This document shows, one piece after another, positions 43,421 through 53,095 of a stretch of DNA of 64,000 bases; the first letter of the stretch is position 1; each line of letters opens with the position of its first letter. Position numbers and translations under genes: made by a program. The stretch lies in assembly GCF_000230715.2 (NCBI RefSeq), contig NC_019792.1, positions 1-64,000 on the forward strand. Direction: 5' to 3'. Source of the stretch: Natronobacterium gregoryi SP2. Lineage in GTDB: Archaea > Halobacteriota > Halobacteria > Halobacteriales > Natrialbaceae. The notes beneath the pieces were generated by a model. The model saw nothing but the letters and a program-made list of their open reading frames with translations, was not told the DNA's origin and ran no database searches.

Positions 43421-44653
43421 TCACTCCTCGAGATGACTGATCCGGGCGTAGCGGCTTGCTCGCCACCCGGCAAGAAGCGCGACCAGTGTGCCGACCACGA
43501 GCGCAACGGCGAGACCGACGACGTAGACGCCCGACGGCGTCCGGACGAGGTCGTCGAAGCTGACGACCTCGGTACCGATCCGGTTCAGGCCAGTTGCGAG
43601 CACCGGCGTCGCGGCGAGACCGGCGAGGCCGCCGAGCAGGCCGATAACCAGTCCCTGTGCGCCGATGGTTCCTGCGAGAAACCACCTCGAGAGGCCGAGT
43701 GCCCGAAGTGCAGCTAGTTGTTCGCGCTGCTGGGCGGCGACGAGGGCGAACAGATTGACTGTCAGGACGACGCCGCCCAGTACCGCGAGCCCGACCAGCG
43801 TCGCGCCGCTTGCGACTACGAGCGGTTGGTCGCCGATCATGGCCGCGACTTGCTCGTCGCTCGAACGGACGTCGTACTCCGGGTAGGACGCGTCGAGGTC
43901 GGCTGCGACCGTTTCCCGGTCGGCGTCGTCGGCCACGTCGGCGGTCAAGAAGGTCGCACGATCGGTTCCGGCGGTGCCGGCGACGGCCTGGAGGTCGACG
44001 AGTGGCATCGTCACCGTCTCCGACCCGAGATACTGCGAGTAGTAGTCCGAGATGCCGGCGACGGTAAACTCGTACTCCGGTGCCGTCTGGCGGCTGGTGC
44101 CGACGTACAACGTGTCGCCGACTGCGGCGTCGAGGTTCTCTGCGACGCGAGGATCGAGCACGATTTCGTCGGTCGTCGGCTGATTGTGGAGACCGTCGGT
44201 CTCGTAGACCTCGTCAGGAGTCTCGAACCCCTCCCCATCTTGGAAGTCGAACCCGTCGTGGGTCTGCTGTACGCCGACTGCCGGCCGTCGTTCCAGTGCG
44301 TCGGGGTCTGTCCCGACGTACACGTCCTGCAGGCCGATTGGCGACGCGGCGGTAACGTCGTCGCGCCCGGCGAGTTCTGCGGAGGTGGCGTGTGCGCCGA
44401 CGATCGGGTTCTCAGTTCCGGTCGCAGCAGGATCGATGGGCTCACTCGAGATCCAGATGTCTCGGTCTGCGTTGTCGAGCCCGTCCTCACCTGTTTCGAC
44501 GACGCCGACTCCCAGTCCGGCAAGCAGCGTCACTGCGAGGACCGCGAGTGCGACCGCGAAGACGGCGAGTGCGGTCCGACCGGGCGAGCGGCGAAGCTGG
44601 GCGGCAGCGACGCCGACGACCGCTCGCGTCCGAACGAGAACGCCGAGTGTCAT
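43421..44653 (-). CDS. FtsX/MacB-type ABC transporter permease
   Basis: The 410-aa permease has an N-terminal helix (residues 22-45, ALAVFAVALAVLAVTLLAGL). A large outer domain of about 210 residues follows, then three C-terminal helices beginning near 280 (VLGGVVLTVNLFALVAA). This is the FtsX/LolC/MacB arrangement, which works by mechanotransmission rather than by carrying a substrate through the membrane. Its ATG overlaps the upstream permease stop as ATGA. Together with the second permease and the ATPase it forms a three-gene transporter. The exported substrate is unknown. Confidence 0.82.
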   Translation of the reverse strand: MTLGVLVRTRAVVGVAAAQLRRSPGRTALAVFAVALAVLAVTLLAGLGVGVVETGEDGLDNADRDIWISSEPIDPAATGTENPIVGAHATSAELAGRDDVTAASPIGLQDVYVGTDPDALERRPAVGVQQTHDGFDFQDGEGFETPDEVYETDGLHNQPTTDEIVLDPRVAENLDAAVGDTLYVGTSRQTAPEYEFTVAGISDYYSQYLGSETVTMPLVDLQAVAGTAGTDRATFLTADVADDADRETVAADLDASYPEYDVRSSDEQVAAMIGDQPLVVASGATLVGLAVLGGVVLTVNLFALVAAQQREQLAALRALGLSRWFLAGTIGAQGLVIGLLGGLAGLAATPVLATGLNRIGTEVVSFDDLVRTPSGVYVVGLAVALVVGTLVALLAGWRASRYARISHLEE

Positions 44654-45918
44654 CGCCCCACCTCCTGGAGGACGGACGTTCGGGCAGCGATCGCGAGCGG
44701 ATAGGGAACGGCTACCAGTCCCGACACGACCCCGACGACGACGGCGTAGGGGACGAACAGGGGGTGGGCTTGTGCAACTGTGCCCGACGCCACGGTCGAG
44801 GCGGCGACGACGTTGAGGAGTTCGATACTGGCGACACCGAGTCCAGCGCCAAGCAGTGCGCCACACAGCGTCGTCACCACCGTCGAGAGTCCAACCACCA
44901 CGAGTCGGCTGTGTGTCGGGAAACCGATCGACTCGAGGACGGCGAGCGTTCGACGGTCCTCGTCGACGGTCATCCCGGCGGTCGTCGCGACGAACGACGT
45001 ACAGATAGTCAGGCCGACGAGCAAGGCGAGGAGGCTGGTCGCGAACGCGAGGCCGTCGTCGAACAGCGCCGAAGGGTCGGTTGCTCGATCGGTCTCGACT
45101 GCGGCGTCGGGGTAGGCTTCACCGGCGGCGTCGACTGCGGCGTCCTCGTCGCCCCACACCAGCACGCGATCGGCGAGTTCGCCGTCTGCAGCGCCCGACG
45201 CCGTCTGGAGTTCGCTCAGATGAACGAGCGCGACGGGTGCTTCGTTCTCGTCGTCGTCCGGCCCGTTCTCGACGGCGGTCACAGTCACTGCCGACGACGC
45301 CGCGGCGGCCTCCGGGACCTCGAGTCCCGCGACGGCGAGGGACTCGCCCTCCGTCGCCCCGAGTCGGTCGGCCGCAGCAGTCGAGAGCACGATCTCGCGT
45401 TGTCGTGGACCGTCGTACGTGCCGTCTCCGTAGTGTGGATCGGCCGGCTCGAGTCCGTCTGTCGACAGTCCGGCGACGGTTCGTGGGTCGTCGTCCGGCA
45501 CGACGCCGACCACGAGTATCGTCCGTGGTTCGCCGTCGCCGTCCGCAGACGCTAACCGCACTCTCTCGATCAGTACTGGCGATGCGTGGTCGATCTCGTC
45601 GGCGTCCCCGATGGTCTCCGCGCGCTCGTTCGTCGCGCCGAGTTGGGGGCCTTCGACGCCGTCGACGGTCGAGATTGTGCCCGTTCCCTCCGGAACGACG
45701 GTCACGTCGGCGTCGTCCTCACTCGTGACGCCGCCGTCAGCCAGTGCCAGTGCCATCCCCGTCACGACCAGAAGTAATGCGATCGTGAGTGCAACGGTGA
45801 GCGTCATCGCCGCAATCCTGCCGGACCTGGTGTGGGTGGCCCGTTTCCACAGCCGGCCGGCCGAAAGCGAGACGACGCCAGCCCAGCGTGACCGTCGACT
45901 CCCGTCGTCAGCCCCCAT
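44650..45918 (-). CDS. FtsX/MacB-type ABC transporter permease
   Basis: The 422-aa protein shares the layout of the neighbouring permease. It has an N-terminal helix (AAMTLTVALTIALLLVVTGMALAL, about 36-60) and an outer domain rich in D and E. Three C-terminal helices begin with FATSLLALLVGLTICTSFVATTAG near 290 and end with FVPYAVVVGVVSGLVAVPYPLAI. It overlaps the ATPase gene by 11 bases upstream and the second permease by 4 bases downstream. The two permeases probably heterodimerise, as in LolCE. Confidence 0.82.
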   Translation of the reverse strand: MGADDGSRRSRWAGVVSLSAGRLWKRATHTRSGRIAAMTLTVALTIALLLVVTGMALALADGGVTSEDDADVTVVPEGTGTISTVDGVEGPQLGATNERAETIGDADEIDHASPVLIERVRLASADGDGEPRTILVVGVVPDDDPRTVAGLSTDGLEPADPHYGDGTYDGPRQREIVLSTAAADRLGATEGESLAVAGLEVPEAAAASSAVTVTAVENGPDDDENEAPVALVHLSELQTASGAADGELADRVLVWGDEDAAVDAAGEAYPDAAVETDRATDPSALFDDGLAFATSLLALLVGLTICTSFVATTAGMTVDEDRRTLAVLESIGFPTHSRLVVVGLSTVVTTLCGALLGAGLGVASIELLNVVAASTVASGTVAQAHPLFVPYAVVVGVVSGLVAVPYPLAIAARTSVLQEVGR

Positions 45919-46651
45919 CCGTCACCACCCGGCCGTCACGGAGCGGAACCACGCGATCGGCGACCGACAGCGTGGCCTCGTCGTGAGAGGCGACGAGGAC
46001 CGCTCGGCCACCGTCACGACCGACGTCGGTCAACAGTTCGAGCACGTCGCTTCCCGTCGCGGTGTCGAGTTCGCCGGTCGGTTCGTCCGCGACGATGACG
46101 TCCGGGTCGGCCGCAAGTGCCCGTGCGAGCGCTACCCGCTGCCGTTCGCCGCCACTCAACTCCCCGGGAAGGTGGGTCGTCCGATCCGCGAGTCCGACCT
46201 CCTCGAGCAACTTCTCGGCTCGGTCGCGCCGGTTCGAGCGTCCGACGCCGGTCTGGACGAGCGGCAGGGCGACGTTCGCGCGGGCAGAAAGCGAGGGTAG
46301 CAAGTGAAATCGCTGGAAGACGATCCCGACGTGGTGTCGACGCAGTCGCGTTCGCGTCCGGTCGGAGCGGTCGGTAAGGTCGGTCCCCAACAACGCCACC
46401 GTCCCCTCGGTCGGCACCAGCAGCCCCGCGACGGCGTGGAGAATCGTCGACTTACCGCTCCCACTCGGTCCTTTCAGGCCGACGACTTCGCCCGTTCGGA
46501 CCGAAAGCGAGACATCCCTGAGCGCAGTGACCGACCGGTCGCCCCCCGCACCGTACTCGTGACCGACGCCCTCGAGACGGACGGCCGGCGTCGATTCCTC
46601 GCAGTCGTGTGCTCGAGTCCCTGCCGTGGGCCGTCGTGATCGTCCGAACAT
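45908..46651 (-). CDS. LolD/MacB-type ABC transporter ATPase
   Basis: The 247-aa ATPase has Walker A GPSGSGKST near residue 62, Q-loop VFQRFHLLPSLSARANV near 110, signature LSGGERQRVALARAL near 157 and Walker B VIVADEPTGELD near 177. The H-loop SHDEATL is near 212. The pattern (VGIVFQ.F.LLP.L.A..NV and DEPTG.LD) is that of the MacB/LolD/FtsE subgroup that drives FtsX-type permeases. It is the first gene of the three-gene minus-strand operon. The ATG at 46651 (MFGRSRRP) is taken over 46684. Confidence 0.88.
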   Translation of the reverse strand: MFGRSRRPTAGTRAHDCEESTPAVRLEGVGHEYGAGGDRSVTALRDVSLSVRTGEVVGLKGPSGSGKSTILHAVAGLLVPTEGTVALLGTDLTDRSDRTRTRLRRHHVGIVFQRFHLLPSLSARANVALPLVQTGVGRSNRRDRAEKLLEEVGLADRTTHLPGELSGGERQRVALARALAADPDVIVADEPTGELDTATGSDVLELLTDVGRDGGRAVLVASHDEATLSVADRVVPLRDGRVVTDGG

Positions 46652-46803
46652 CGGTGCAGTCAGTTGCGCTGGAAGACGGTCCACCGGGGCATTGTTTCAC
46701 ACTGGCTTCTCCCAGTTGGGTTTCGTTACAGGAGTAGTCGTGGTGATGCCGTCTGTCGAAACGCCCACGTACAGTCGACTATCTGATACAGTGACAAAAA
46801 CCC

Positions 46804-48606
46804 TCAACTGTCGTAGGTCTCCTCGCTGGCGACTGCGACTGCCGTTTCGTCGGTCGTCGCGTAGATGGTCCCGTCCTCGTACTCGAACTCGAGGCCGACG
46901 GCAGTCGTCGACTCGTCGTCGACCGGGATCGCCGCCGCCTCGGCAGTGCCGGTCTCGGCCGAGGTGACCTCGACGTAGAACTCGCCGTCCACGGAGTGCA
47001 GTTCGATCGTCCGGTTCTCGACCAGCACGTCGGCCTGAACCGAATCGGACTCGTAGGCGACGTGGTAGTCCTCGCTGCCCTCGGCCAGTCGGACCTGGTA
47101 GACTGCGTCGTTTCCAACCGGCTCCCAGCCGACCCGCTCGGCGGTGACGATCGAACGCCAGCCCGGACCGCCGACGGTGACGGTTTCCTCGCCCGTGTGC
47201 CCTAGCTGCTGGGCGGTGACGGCTTCGAGCCAGATGCGCCGCTCTTCGCTGGCGACGATGACTCCACTGGCCTCGAGACCATCTCCTAGCTGGTCGATAC
47301 CGAAGTCGGAAACGAGTTCGTTTTCGACGTCCTCCGCGTACTCGATCGTGTAGTCTTCGATTTCGATCGCCGACTCGGGCGACTGGGCGCTGGCATCGAC
47401 GGCGACGACGTTGACCGGGATTGCCATACCGACGAGCGACGCCAGCACCAGCAAGACGACGAAAAACGCCACACTGCGGCGGTGAACGTCCGACAGTTTC
47501 GTCGCCCGTGCGGACCGGTAGCCGCCAGCTATCTCGCCGACACGCTCGACGCTCGACCCGCTCGAGCGGGCGATCTCGAGCGGTCGATCCACCGGCCACT
47601 CCGAGCGAAGTCGGGCGAGCGAGCGCTCGAGGGCTGACGGAACGAGCGGCCGATCTGAGGCGGCGACCGCGAGCGTGATCACGAGCGCGAGTGCGAACAC
47701 GAGCGCGACGCCCGGCCCCTGGAAGAGATAGAACGAGTTGCCTTCGCCGAACCAGTAGATCTGCCAGAGGCCACTCGAGATCGCATAGAGGACCACTGCG
47801 AGCCAGAGTCGGAACGGGTCGGGCCGGCTGCTTCGGTACCGCAAGAGTGTGATTCCGAGGACGAGTCCGATGAAGAACCCGAGTGCGTGGCCCTGGATAG
47901 CGATCCCGGCCCACGAAGGTGCCGATGGTGGGCTCGGTTCTGCAACGTAGACGTAGATCGGATTCTGGAGTGCCCTGTAGACCGTAAACAGTGCGCTCTG
48001 GACGCCGAGTGTAGCGATCAGCGTGACGATCGGGTAGTGCACGAGCGCGAAGGCGGCGAACGCGAAGACGACACCCGAGAAGCCGATGACGGGGCCGAGC
48101 GCGAAGACGCTCGTGAGCAACCCGACCACGATCACGGCGAGTGGGAAGACGACCAGTGCGCGAAACCAGGGCCGATTCCGAAGTCGGGTGCTGGCGACGT
48201 CACCGTCCGTGTCCCGACCGCGCGGGTAGTGGCCCCACGCGTACTCGGCGATCGGGGCGGCGACGATCGTCCCGGCGAGATTGCTGACGAGGTGGCCGGG
48301 GCCGGCGTGCGAGAACGACGCCGTCGCGATCCCGAGCGGATAGAAGTACGACCAGGCACGGTAGGGGATCGTGACAGGATCAGAGACATCGGAGATGCCG
48401 TCTTGAACGAACAGATAGACTGCGAGGACGACCGCGATCACGACGAGTGTCCCCCACGGAACGCCGTACACGAATCGCGACCGAGTCAGTTCCTGCCAGC
48501 GACCGTCACGCCCGGCCTGTAACTCCTGCAGTCGGTTGACGACCGCGACAGAGAGCAAAAGCGTGGCCACGACGACGGCCGAAAGCAGAGTCGCGATCGA
48601 GAGCAT
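46804..48606 (-). CDS. Rhomboid-family intramembrane protease with extra C-terminal domain
   Basis: The 600-aa protein has six or more helices in residues 1-320. Rhomboid marks are HLVSNLAGTIVAAPIAEYAWG near 103, the serine nucleophile in GPVIGFSGVVFAFAAF near 175, and the histidine in IAIQGHALGFFIGLVLG near 237. These form the Ser-His dyad that cleaves membrane helices. After the catalytic core comes a charged loop, one more helix (FFVVLLVLASLVGMAIPVNVVAV, about 390-412) and a soluble beta-rich domain of about 190 residues (VTVGGPGWRSIVTAERVGWEPVG and onward) outside the cell. The extra domain is not part of standard rhomboids. ATG 48606 begins with MLSIATLL. Confidence 0.8.
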   Translation of the reverse strand: MLSIATLLSAVVVATLLLSVAVVNRLQELQAGRDGRWQELTRSRFVYGVPWGTLVVIAVVLAVYLFVQDGISDVSDPVTIPYRAWSYFYPLGIATASFSHAGPGHLVSNLAGTIVAAPIAEYAWGHYPRGRDTDGDVASTRLRNRPWFRALVVFPLAVIVVGLLTSVFALGPVIGFSGVVFAFAAFALVHYPIVTLIATLGVQSALFTVYRALQNPIYVYVAEPSPPSAPSWAGIAIQGHALGFFIGLVLGITLLRYRSSRPDPFRLWLAVVLYAISSGLWQIYWFGEGNSFYLFQGPGVALVFALALVITLAVAASDRPLVPSALERSLARLRSEWPVDRPLEIARSSGSSVERVGEIAGGYRSARATKLSDVHRRSVAFFVVLLVLASLVGMAIPVNVVAVDASAQSPESAIEIEDYTIEYAEDVENELVSDFGIDQLGDGLEASGVIVASEERRIWLEAVTAQQLGHTGEETVTVGGPGWRSIVTAERVGWEPVGNDAVYQVRLAEGSEDYHVAYESDSVQADVLVENRTIELHSVDGEFYVEVTSAETGTAEAAAIPVDDESTTAVGLEFEYEDGTIYATTDETAVAVASEETYDS

Positions 48607-48719
48607 GTGGCTGTGGTTCGCCCGGAGCCGTATAGGAATTACTCTCTCTCGAGAAGCCTCCCCCGATCCCTGAAACCGGCTTCGAAAGGTACAAGCGACC
48701 GACGGCCACATTCGTGGAC

Positions 48720-49004
48720 ATGGAACTGCGGGTCACCGATCGGACCGAGGACGAACTCTCGATCGAAATCGCCGGCGAGGATCACACGTTCATGAACGTC
48801 CTCAAGGGCGCACTACTCGAGCACGAGGACGTGAGTGCAGCGACCTACGACGTCAACCCCGAACAGTCGGGTGGACAGACCGAACCGATTCTGACGATCA
48901 AGACCGAAGACGACGTCGATCCCATCGACGCTCTCGAGGAGGCGACAGCCGACGTCCGCGAGAAGGCAATCGCCTTCCGCGAGGCGTTCGACGCAGCGGC
49001 CTAA
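48720..49004 (+). CDS. rpoL: RNA polymerase subunit L (Rpo11)
   Basis: The 94-aa archaeal Rpo11/RpoL is the counterpart of eukaryotic Rpb11 that pairs with Rpo3 in polymerase assembly. Conserved parts are [44 protein letters not shown] (2-45) and a C-terminal helix ([23 protein letters not shown]). Length is standard. ATG 48720 was chosen over the GTG at 48714, which adds two residues. It stands alone between the rhomboid gene and the squalene synthase gene. Confidence 0.95.
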   Translation: MELRVTDRTEDELSIEIAGEDHTFMNVLKGALLEHEDVSAATYDVNPEQSGGQTEPILTIKTEDDVDPIDALEEATADVREKAIAFREAFDAAA

Positions 49005-49178
49005 TTTCTCCGGGAAAGCGTCGCCGTCGAGAGACCGTGACGACCGTGCGTGATCCGACCGTACCGACAAACTCTCTCGACCGTTTACCGTGTGACACTC
49101 CGAACTGGTGCTGATCGCGTGAACCGGGCTATCCCATCAGTCGGCGGGTGGGGCGGTCCTCCGGAGCTCGAGAGCAGG

Positions 49179-50225
49179 CTACCGATGGAGCGGCTCTTCA
49201 GCTATCGCCTGCCGCAGATCGTCCAAACGAGATTCCGAGATTCCGTCCTCGAACTGCTGTATGAGCGCGTACACCTCCGCTCGAGACACCTTCACGTCTC
49301 CTTCCTGGACGACATCTTCCGGTCGTTCGCGGAGTTCACGCATCGTTCCGACCGCGAGCAGGTACGGGATCGCCCACGCCGAGAGGCGATTGCCGTGTCG
49401 CTCCGGCACCGCCTCTAGGTAGCGGTGAGCGTCGTCGACGTACGTCTCGGCACGGTTGGTGACCCGCTGAATGACGTTCGTGACTGCGCCGTGGTTCTCC
49501 TCGTCGGTGACGGCCTCGACGGGAACGTCTTCTTCCTCGAGCCACTCGGCAGGGAGGTAGACGTTGTTCTCCTCGTGGTAGTCGTTTTCGACATCTTTGG
49601 CGATGTTGACCAACTGCAACAGGAGCGCAAACGACCGAGCATTGTTCCGCATCTCCTGTGCCCGGTCTTCGGAGGCTCCGCGAGCGACCAGCCCGGTGAT
49701 GAGCGTGCCGACCGTCCCCGCGGCGTACCAGCAGTACTCCTCTAGTTCGTCGACCGTCTGCAATCGGAGGCCACCTTCGTCGGCGTACCGGTCCGTAAAC
49801 ATGGCCATCCCGTCGACGAGTTCGCGGACGGGTTCGCGCATGATCTCGCGGGGTTCTTCGTTCAGTGACTCGAAGGTTCGCAACACGCGGGGCGTCTCGG
49901 CGACGACGTCCCAGTCGTCGTCGCAGTTCTCGGGAATCCAAGGGCTGACGTCGTCCATGAACGTCGACACCGACAGATCGGTATCGGGATCGAGTACCCG
50001 ATCGTACGTGACGAGTAACTCGGTCTGGGTCTCCGGCGGAATGTGGCCTGCGTCCTCGATAGTGTCTGCAATCCGACAGAGTAGGTAACCGAGACAGATG
50101 TGTCTCGCCATCGGCTCCTCGAGTCGGTCGATGGTGATCGCAAACGTCCGCGAAACGCCGTGAACCGCGTCGTAACACCACTCAAGGTCGGCGTCAGTTT
50201 CGTATTCGGGCTGGCCGGAGGTCAT
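49179..50225 (-). CDS. Squalene/phytoene synthase family protein
   Basis: A 348-aa trans-isoprenyl diphosphate synthase. It has the start VHGVSRTFAITIDRL (about 22-36), the first aspartate-rich motif LLCRIADTIED near 50-58 and the central YCWYAAGTVGTLITGL near 164. The second aspartate motif LVNIAKDVENDYHEENNVYLPAEW is near 210-230. It joins two prenyl diphosphates head to head. The VSRTFA start and the length are closer to squalene synthase (squalene is a major haloarchaeal neutral lipid) than to phytoene synthase (CrtB), but the two are hard to separate by eye. There are no carotenoid genes next to it. Confidence 0.85.
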   Translation of the reverse strand: MTSGQPEYETDADLEWCYDAVHGVSRTFAITIDRLEEPMARHICLGYLLCRIADTIEDAGHIPPETQTELLVTYDRVLDPDTDLSVSTFMDDVSPWIPENCDDDWDVVAETPRVLRTFESLNEEPREIMREPVRELVDGMAMFTDRYADEGGLRLQTVDELEEYCWYAAGTVGTLITGLVARGASEDRAQEMRNNARSFALLLQLVNIAKDVENDYHEENNVYLPAEWLEEEDVPVEAVTDEENHGAVTNVIQRVTNRAETYVDDAHRYLEAVPERHGNRLSAWAIPYLLAVGTMRELRERPEDVVQEGDVKVSRAEVYALIQQFEDGISESRLDDLRQAIAEEPLHR

Positions 50226-50329
50226 CTAATTGGAGTCTTTTTGCGCCCATCCCAGAAAAACGCCGCGGTTCAGGAGGGTTCGGGCGGTCACGAACCGGTT
50301 TTCGCGGTCTCCTCGAGTGGTGGCTGTCA

Positions 50330-50416
50330 CTGATACGGTTTGCTGGCAGTCAGTTCCGGCGCGGCCGCGAGTTCTCCTGCGGTCGCGTCGAGCCATCGAT
50401 ACAGCAGTCCGTATGG
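50330..50416. repeat. Dispersed palindromic repeat, copy F
   Basis: TGATACGGTTTGCTGGCAG, inner stem CCGGCGCGGCCGC / GCGGTCGCGTCGAG (one mismatch), then ATACAGCAGTCCGTATGG. It lies upstream of the squalene synthase gene, in the first part of a 1.1-kb gap (50226-51318). Confidence 0.8.
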
Positions 50417-50520
50417 GTCTTCCTGTTTCGACCGGTCTTCACAATCACCGAATAGTATCGAAGGCCCACGATAAAAACGAGTCACTCTTAGGACATTTCT
50501 TTGTACCGTGTTAGCCGCCA

Positions 50521-50640
50521 GTGGCAAACATCGCTGCCGCGGCAGACGAGCAGCCCTCGAGAGTCGAGACGATCGACAATCGCCTCGACAAACTGGAAGA
50601 ATCCATTTCGACCGTTCTCGAGCGAAGAAACGCCAGGTGA
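50521..50640 (+). CDS. Possible 39-codon small ORF
   Basis: GTG at 50521 opens a short acidic-helical peptide (ANIAAAADEQPSRVETIDNR; LDKLEESISTVLERRNAR) ending at TGA 50638. The sequence looks like a coiled-coil or the end of a larger protein rather than noise. No ribosome-binding site is evident, and a fragment of a lost gene is as likely. Apart from this and repeats F and G, the gap to 51318 shows nothing coding. Confidence 0.25.
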   Translation: MANIAAAADEQPSRVETIDNRLDKLEESISTVLERRNAR

Positions 50641-50963
50641 CTCGGGACTCCGGTTGTGGTGCTCTCGTCTGGCGTACGCCGGTCGGCTGGACCCGGTGTA
50701 CAACACGTACTGGGGATGCTGGCTGTATATTTAACCAGTGAGTTTACACACTTATGCTCCGGAAACATAACCGGCAGGGGGAGGGTTCACAACTAGTTCC
50801 CGTCCACCGCGGGAGTATCCACCTGCCACGCCCCGTCGTCGATCATCCGTCGGACGACCCAATACCCTGGCCGTCCCACCGGCGGCCATTTCTCTCTTTC
50901 CACAACAGTACACGCAGAGTCGGTGGGCTACTGACCGTCCCGGCGATGACGAACGGTCGGCGA

Positions 50964-51051
50964 CTGAGACGGACTGCTGTCCCGATGTCCCGGCGCGACC
51001 ACAGAAGAACTCGCGGCCGCGCCGGAACTGACTGCCAGCAAACCGTCTGAC
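50964..51051. repeat. Dispersed palindromic repeat, copy G
   Basis: TGAGACGGACTGCTGTCCCGATG, inner stem CCGGCGCGACCAC / GCGGCCGCGCCGG, then AACTGACTGCCAGCAAACCG-TCTGACA. Two family members (F and G) lie 550 bases apart in the same gap in opposite orientation. Confidence 0.8.
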
Positions 51052-51318
51052 AGCGACACGCGTAGTGACCTCCTTTTCCCCTCACCGTAAACGGCAGCAC
51101 GCTCTCTGTTTGAAGAGAGACCGATACGACGGCTCTACCACCGGTGCGTTGCTCCGCCTGTCGATCCGTGCGCCACCGAGAGGGCAGCGGCGTTCTGTAT
51201 GGGACACGCCGAAGTGACGAGCGCCGCGCTCGATTCCAACAGACAGGCACGCGGTCTGCACAACGCACCTGCTGCGTACGGCCCGTGTCGGCGAACGGGC
51301 GTCACTTCCACGCGTCCT

Positions 51319-52152
51319 TCAGCGCGTCTGGCACGTCGCGTAGAAGACGTAGACAGTTCCGTCGACGTAGTGGAGGTCCAGTCCTTCGGCCGTGGCGGGA
51401 CCGTCGGTGATCTCGTCGTCGATCCTCGACTCGAGCAACTGGGTGGCAACGACGTCTCCGAGGTCCGCTTCGTCGGTGAACGCGTCGTTAGCGTTCGGAA
51501 CCGTGACCGTCAGCGCCACCGGATTGGTGGTGCAATCGACACCGAAATCCCCGAGTGACACATCGCCTGGCTCCGCGTCCGCGTACTCGCTCGCCACGGA
51601 CGCACGATTCTGGTACTCCGCGACACTCGCGAGCCCCGCATCGTAGGACCGCGACTCGTCACGAGCGGCCTCGAGTCGCTCGTGGATCTCGCTTTCGGTC
51701 TCCTCGAGGTCGATCTCGGCGGCCTGACTGCCGTCGCCTGGGGCGTCGGGTGGGGACGGCGTGCCGACCCCCGGGATGACCGAGGCCGGAACGATACCGG
51801 TCGCAAAAAGCAGAAAGACGACGCCGAGCACGGCAAAGACCGGGAGGTAGGGTTTGGCGACCTCGAGCCAGCCCGGAGTGTCGAGTTCCCGTTCGACGTC
51901 GTCGTAGGTTTGTTCGGTCTTCTCTAGGTCGGGATTGCCACAGCGCGAGCAGGGCGGGTTGTTCTTGACGTGTTCGCGCCCGCAGTTGGGACACTTCCAG
52001 ACGTAGGTCGTCCCCGTGTCGACCGTCCTGGAGTCTCCGGTCTCTTCGCCCTCGCGGACGATCGCCTCCTCGAACTTGTTGTGCCCGCAGTTGTCACAGG
52101 GTGGGTCGTTGTCCTCGTGTGGTTTGCCACACCACGTGCACCGCCACTTCAC
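51319..52152 (-). CDS. Double zinc-ribbon protein with membrane anchor and outer domain
   Basis: The 277-aa protein starts with two zinc ribbons: WRCTWCGKPHEDNDPPCDNCG at 3-23, and WKCPNCGREHVKNNPPCSRCG near 52-72. One membrane helix follows (YLPVFAVLGVVFLLFATGIV, about 103-122) and then an outer domain of about 140 residues (ESEIHERLEAARDESRSYDAG and CTTNPVALTVTVPNANDAFTD). The GTG at 52152 is the natural start just before the first ribbon; upstream codons are unrelated. The PPCxxCG ribbon pair is often found in haloarchaeal membrane proteins of unknown role. Confidence 0.68.
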   Translation of the reverse strand: MKWRCTWCGKPHEDNDPPCDNCGHNKFEEAIVREGEETGDSRTVDTGTTYVWKCPNCGREHVKNNPPCSRCGNPDLEKTEQTYDDVERELDTPGWLEVAKPYLPVFAVLGVVFLLFATGIVPASVIPGVGTPSPPDAPGDGSQAAEIDLEETESEIHERLEAARDESRSYDAGLASVAEYQNRASVASEYADAEPGDVSLGDFGVDCTTNPVALTVTVPNANDAFTDEADLGDVVATQLLESRIDDEITDGPATAEGLDLHYVDGTVYVFYATCQTR

Positions 52153-52222
52153 TGGTAGAAAAGCACGACTGCGGCTGTATAAGCGTATTGGAAGTTGAAC
52201 GATCAGTTCCGAATTCTCGGGC

Positions 52223-53038
52223 TCAGAGACGGACGGGAACTCCACGCTCGTCTAGATGCTCTTTCGTCTCCTCGATCGAGTACTCGTCGAAGTGAAAGAT
52301 GGAGGCTGCAAGCCCTGCATCCGCGCCAGCGTCGGTGAACACGTCGTACATGTCTTCGGGACCACCACAGCCCGAGGAGGCGATGACGGGCGTGTCGACT
52401 GTCTCGCAGACGGCCGTGGTCAACGGCAAGTCGTAGCCGTCTTTGGTCCCGTCCTTGTCGATCGAGTTGACGAACAGTTCACCCGCACCCCGTCGCTCGG
52501 CTTCGGCGGCCCACTCGAGGACGTCGATCCCGGTTCCCTCGCGCCCGCCTTTCTTCGTACACTCGAACCAGCAGGATTCGCCGTCGACCTCGACGTAGTG
52601 TTCGCCCTCCTCGTCGAACCGCCGCCGTGCGTCGACGCTGATGACGATACACTGGCTGCCGAAGGCCTTCGCACCCTCGTTGATCAGTGTCGGACGCTCG
52701 AGCGCGCCGGTAGTGATCGAGACCTTGTCCGCGCCGGCCCGAAGCGTTTCCTTGATGTCGTCGGTCGTGCGAATGCCGCCGCCGACCGTAAGGGGAATGA
52801 AGACTTCGTCGGCAACGCGTTCGACGACGTCGAGCATCGTCTCTCGACCCTCCGCAGAGGCGGTGATGTCGAGGAAGACGAACTCGTCGGCTCCCGCTTC
52901 GTTGTACGCCTTGGCCATCTCGACGGGATCTCCAGTGTACTCGAGATCGTCGAAGTTGACGCCGGTGTAAACCGCTGGATTCCCGTCTTCGTCGATGTCG
53001 ACGTCGATACAGGGGATGAGTCGTTTGGTCAGAGCCAT
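52223..53038 (-). CDS. hisF: Imidazole glycerol phosphate synthase subunit HisF
   Basis: The 271-aa TIM-barrel cyclase of histidine biosynthesis, which with HisH converts PRFAR and ammonia to imidazole glycerol phosphate and AICAR. Catalytic aspartates stand in IPCIDVDID (D12) and [10 protein letters not shown] (near 131). [11 protein letters not shown] near 83, [15 protein letters not shown] and [30 protein letters not shown] near 220-250 complete the phosphate sites. Length agrees with archaeal HisF. Other his genes are not adjacent, as is normal in haloarchaea. Confidence 0.96.
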   Translation of the reverse strand: MALTKRLIPCIDVDIDEDGNPAVYTGVNFDDLEYTGDPVEMAKAYNEAGADEFVFLDITASAEGRETMLDVVERVADEVFIPLTVGGGIRTTDDIKETLRAGADKVSITTGALERPTLINEGAKAFGSQCIVISVDARRRFDEEGEHYVEVDGESCWFECTKKGGREGTGIDVLEWAAEAERRGAGELFVNSIDKDGTKDGYDLPLTTAVCETVDTPVIASSGCGGPEDMYDVFTDAGADAGLAASIFHFDEYSIEETKEHLDERGVPVRL

Positions 53039-53095
53039 GTGATCGTTGTCGGGAGTTCGCACCGAGGGTAGTAAAGAAGTCTGGATCGGGCGATC

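Noticed and set aside
52256-53071. A 271-codon plus-strand frame opposite hisF
   Set aside because: HisF catalytic motifs are clear on the minus strand; the plus frame is a shadow of equal length.
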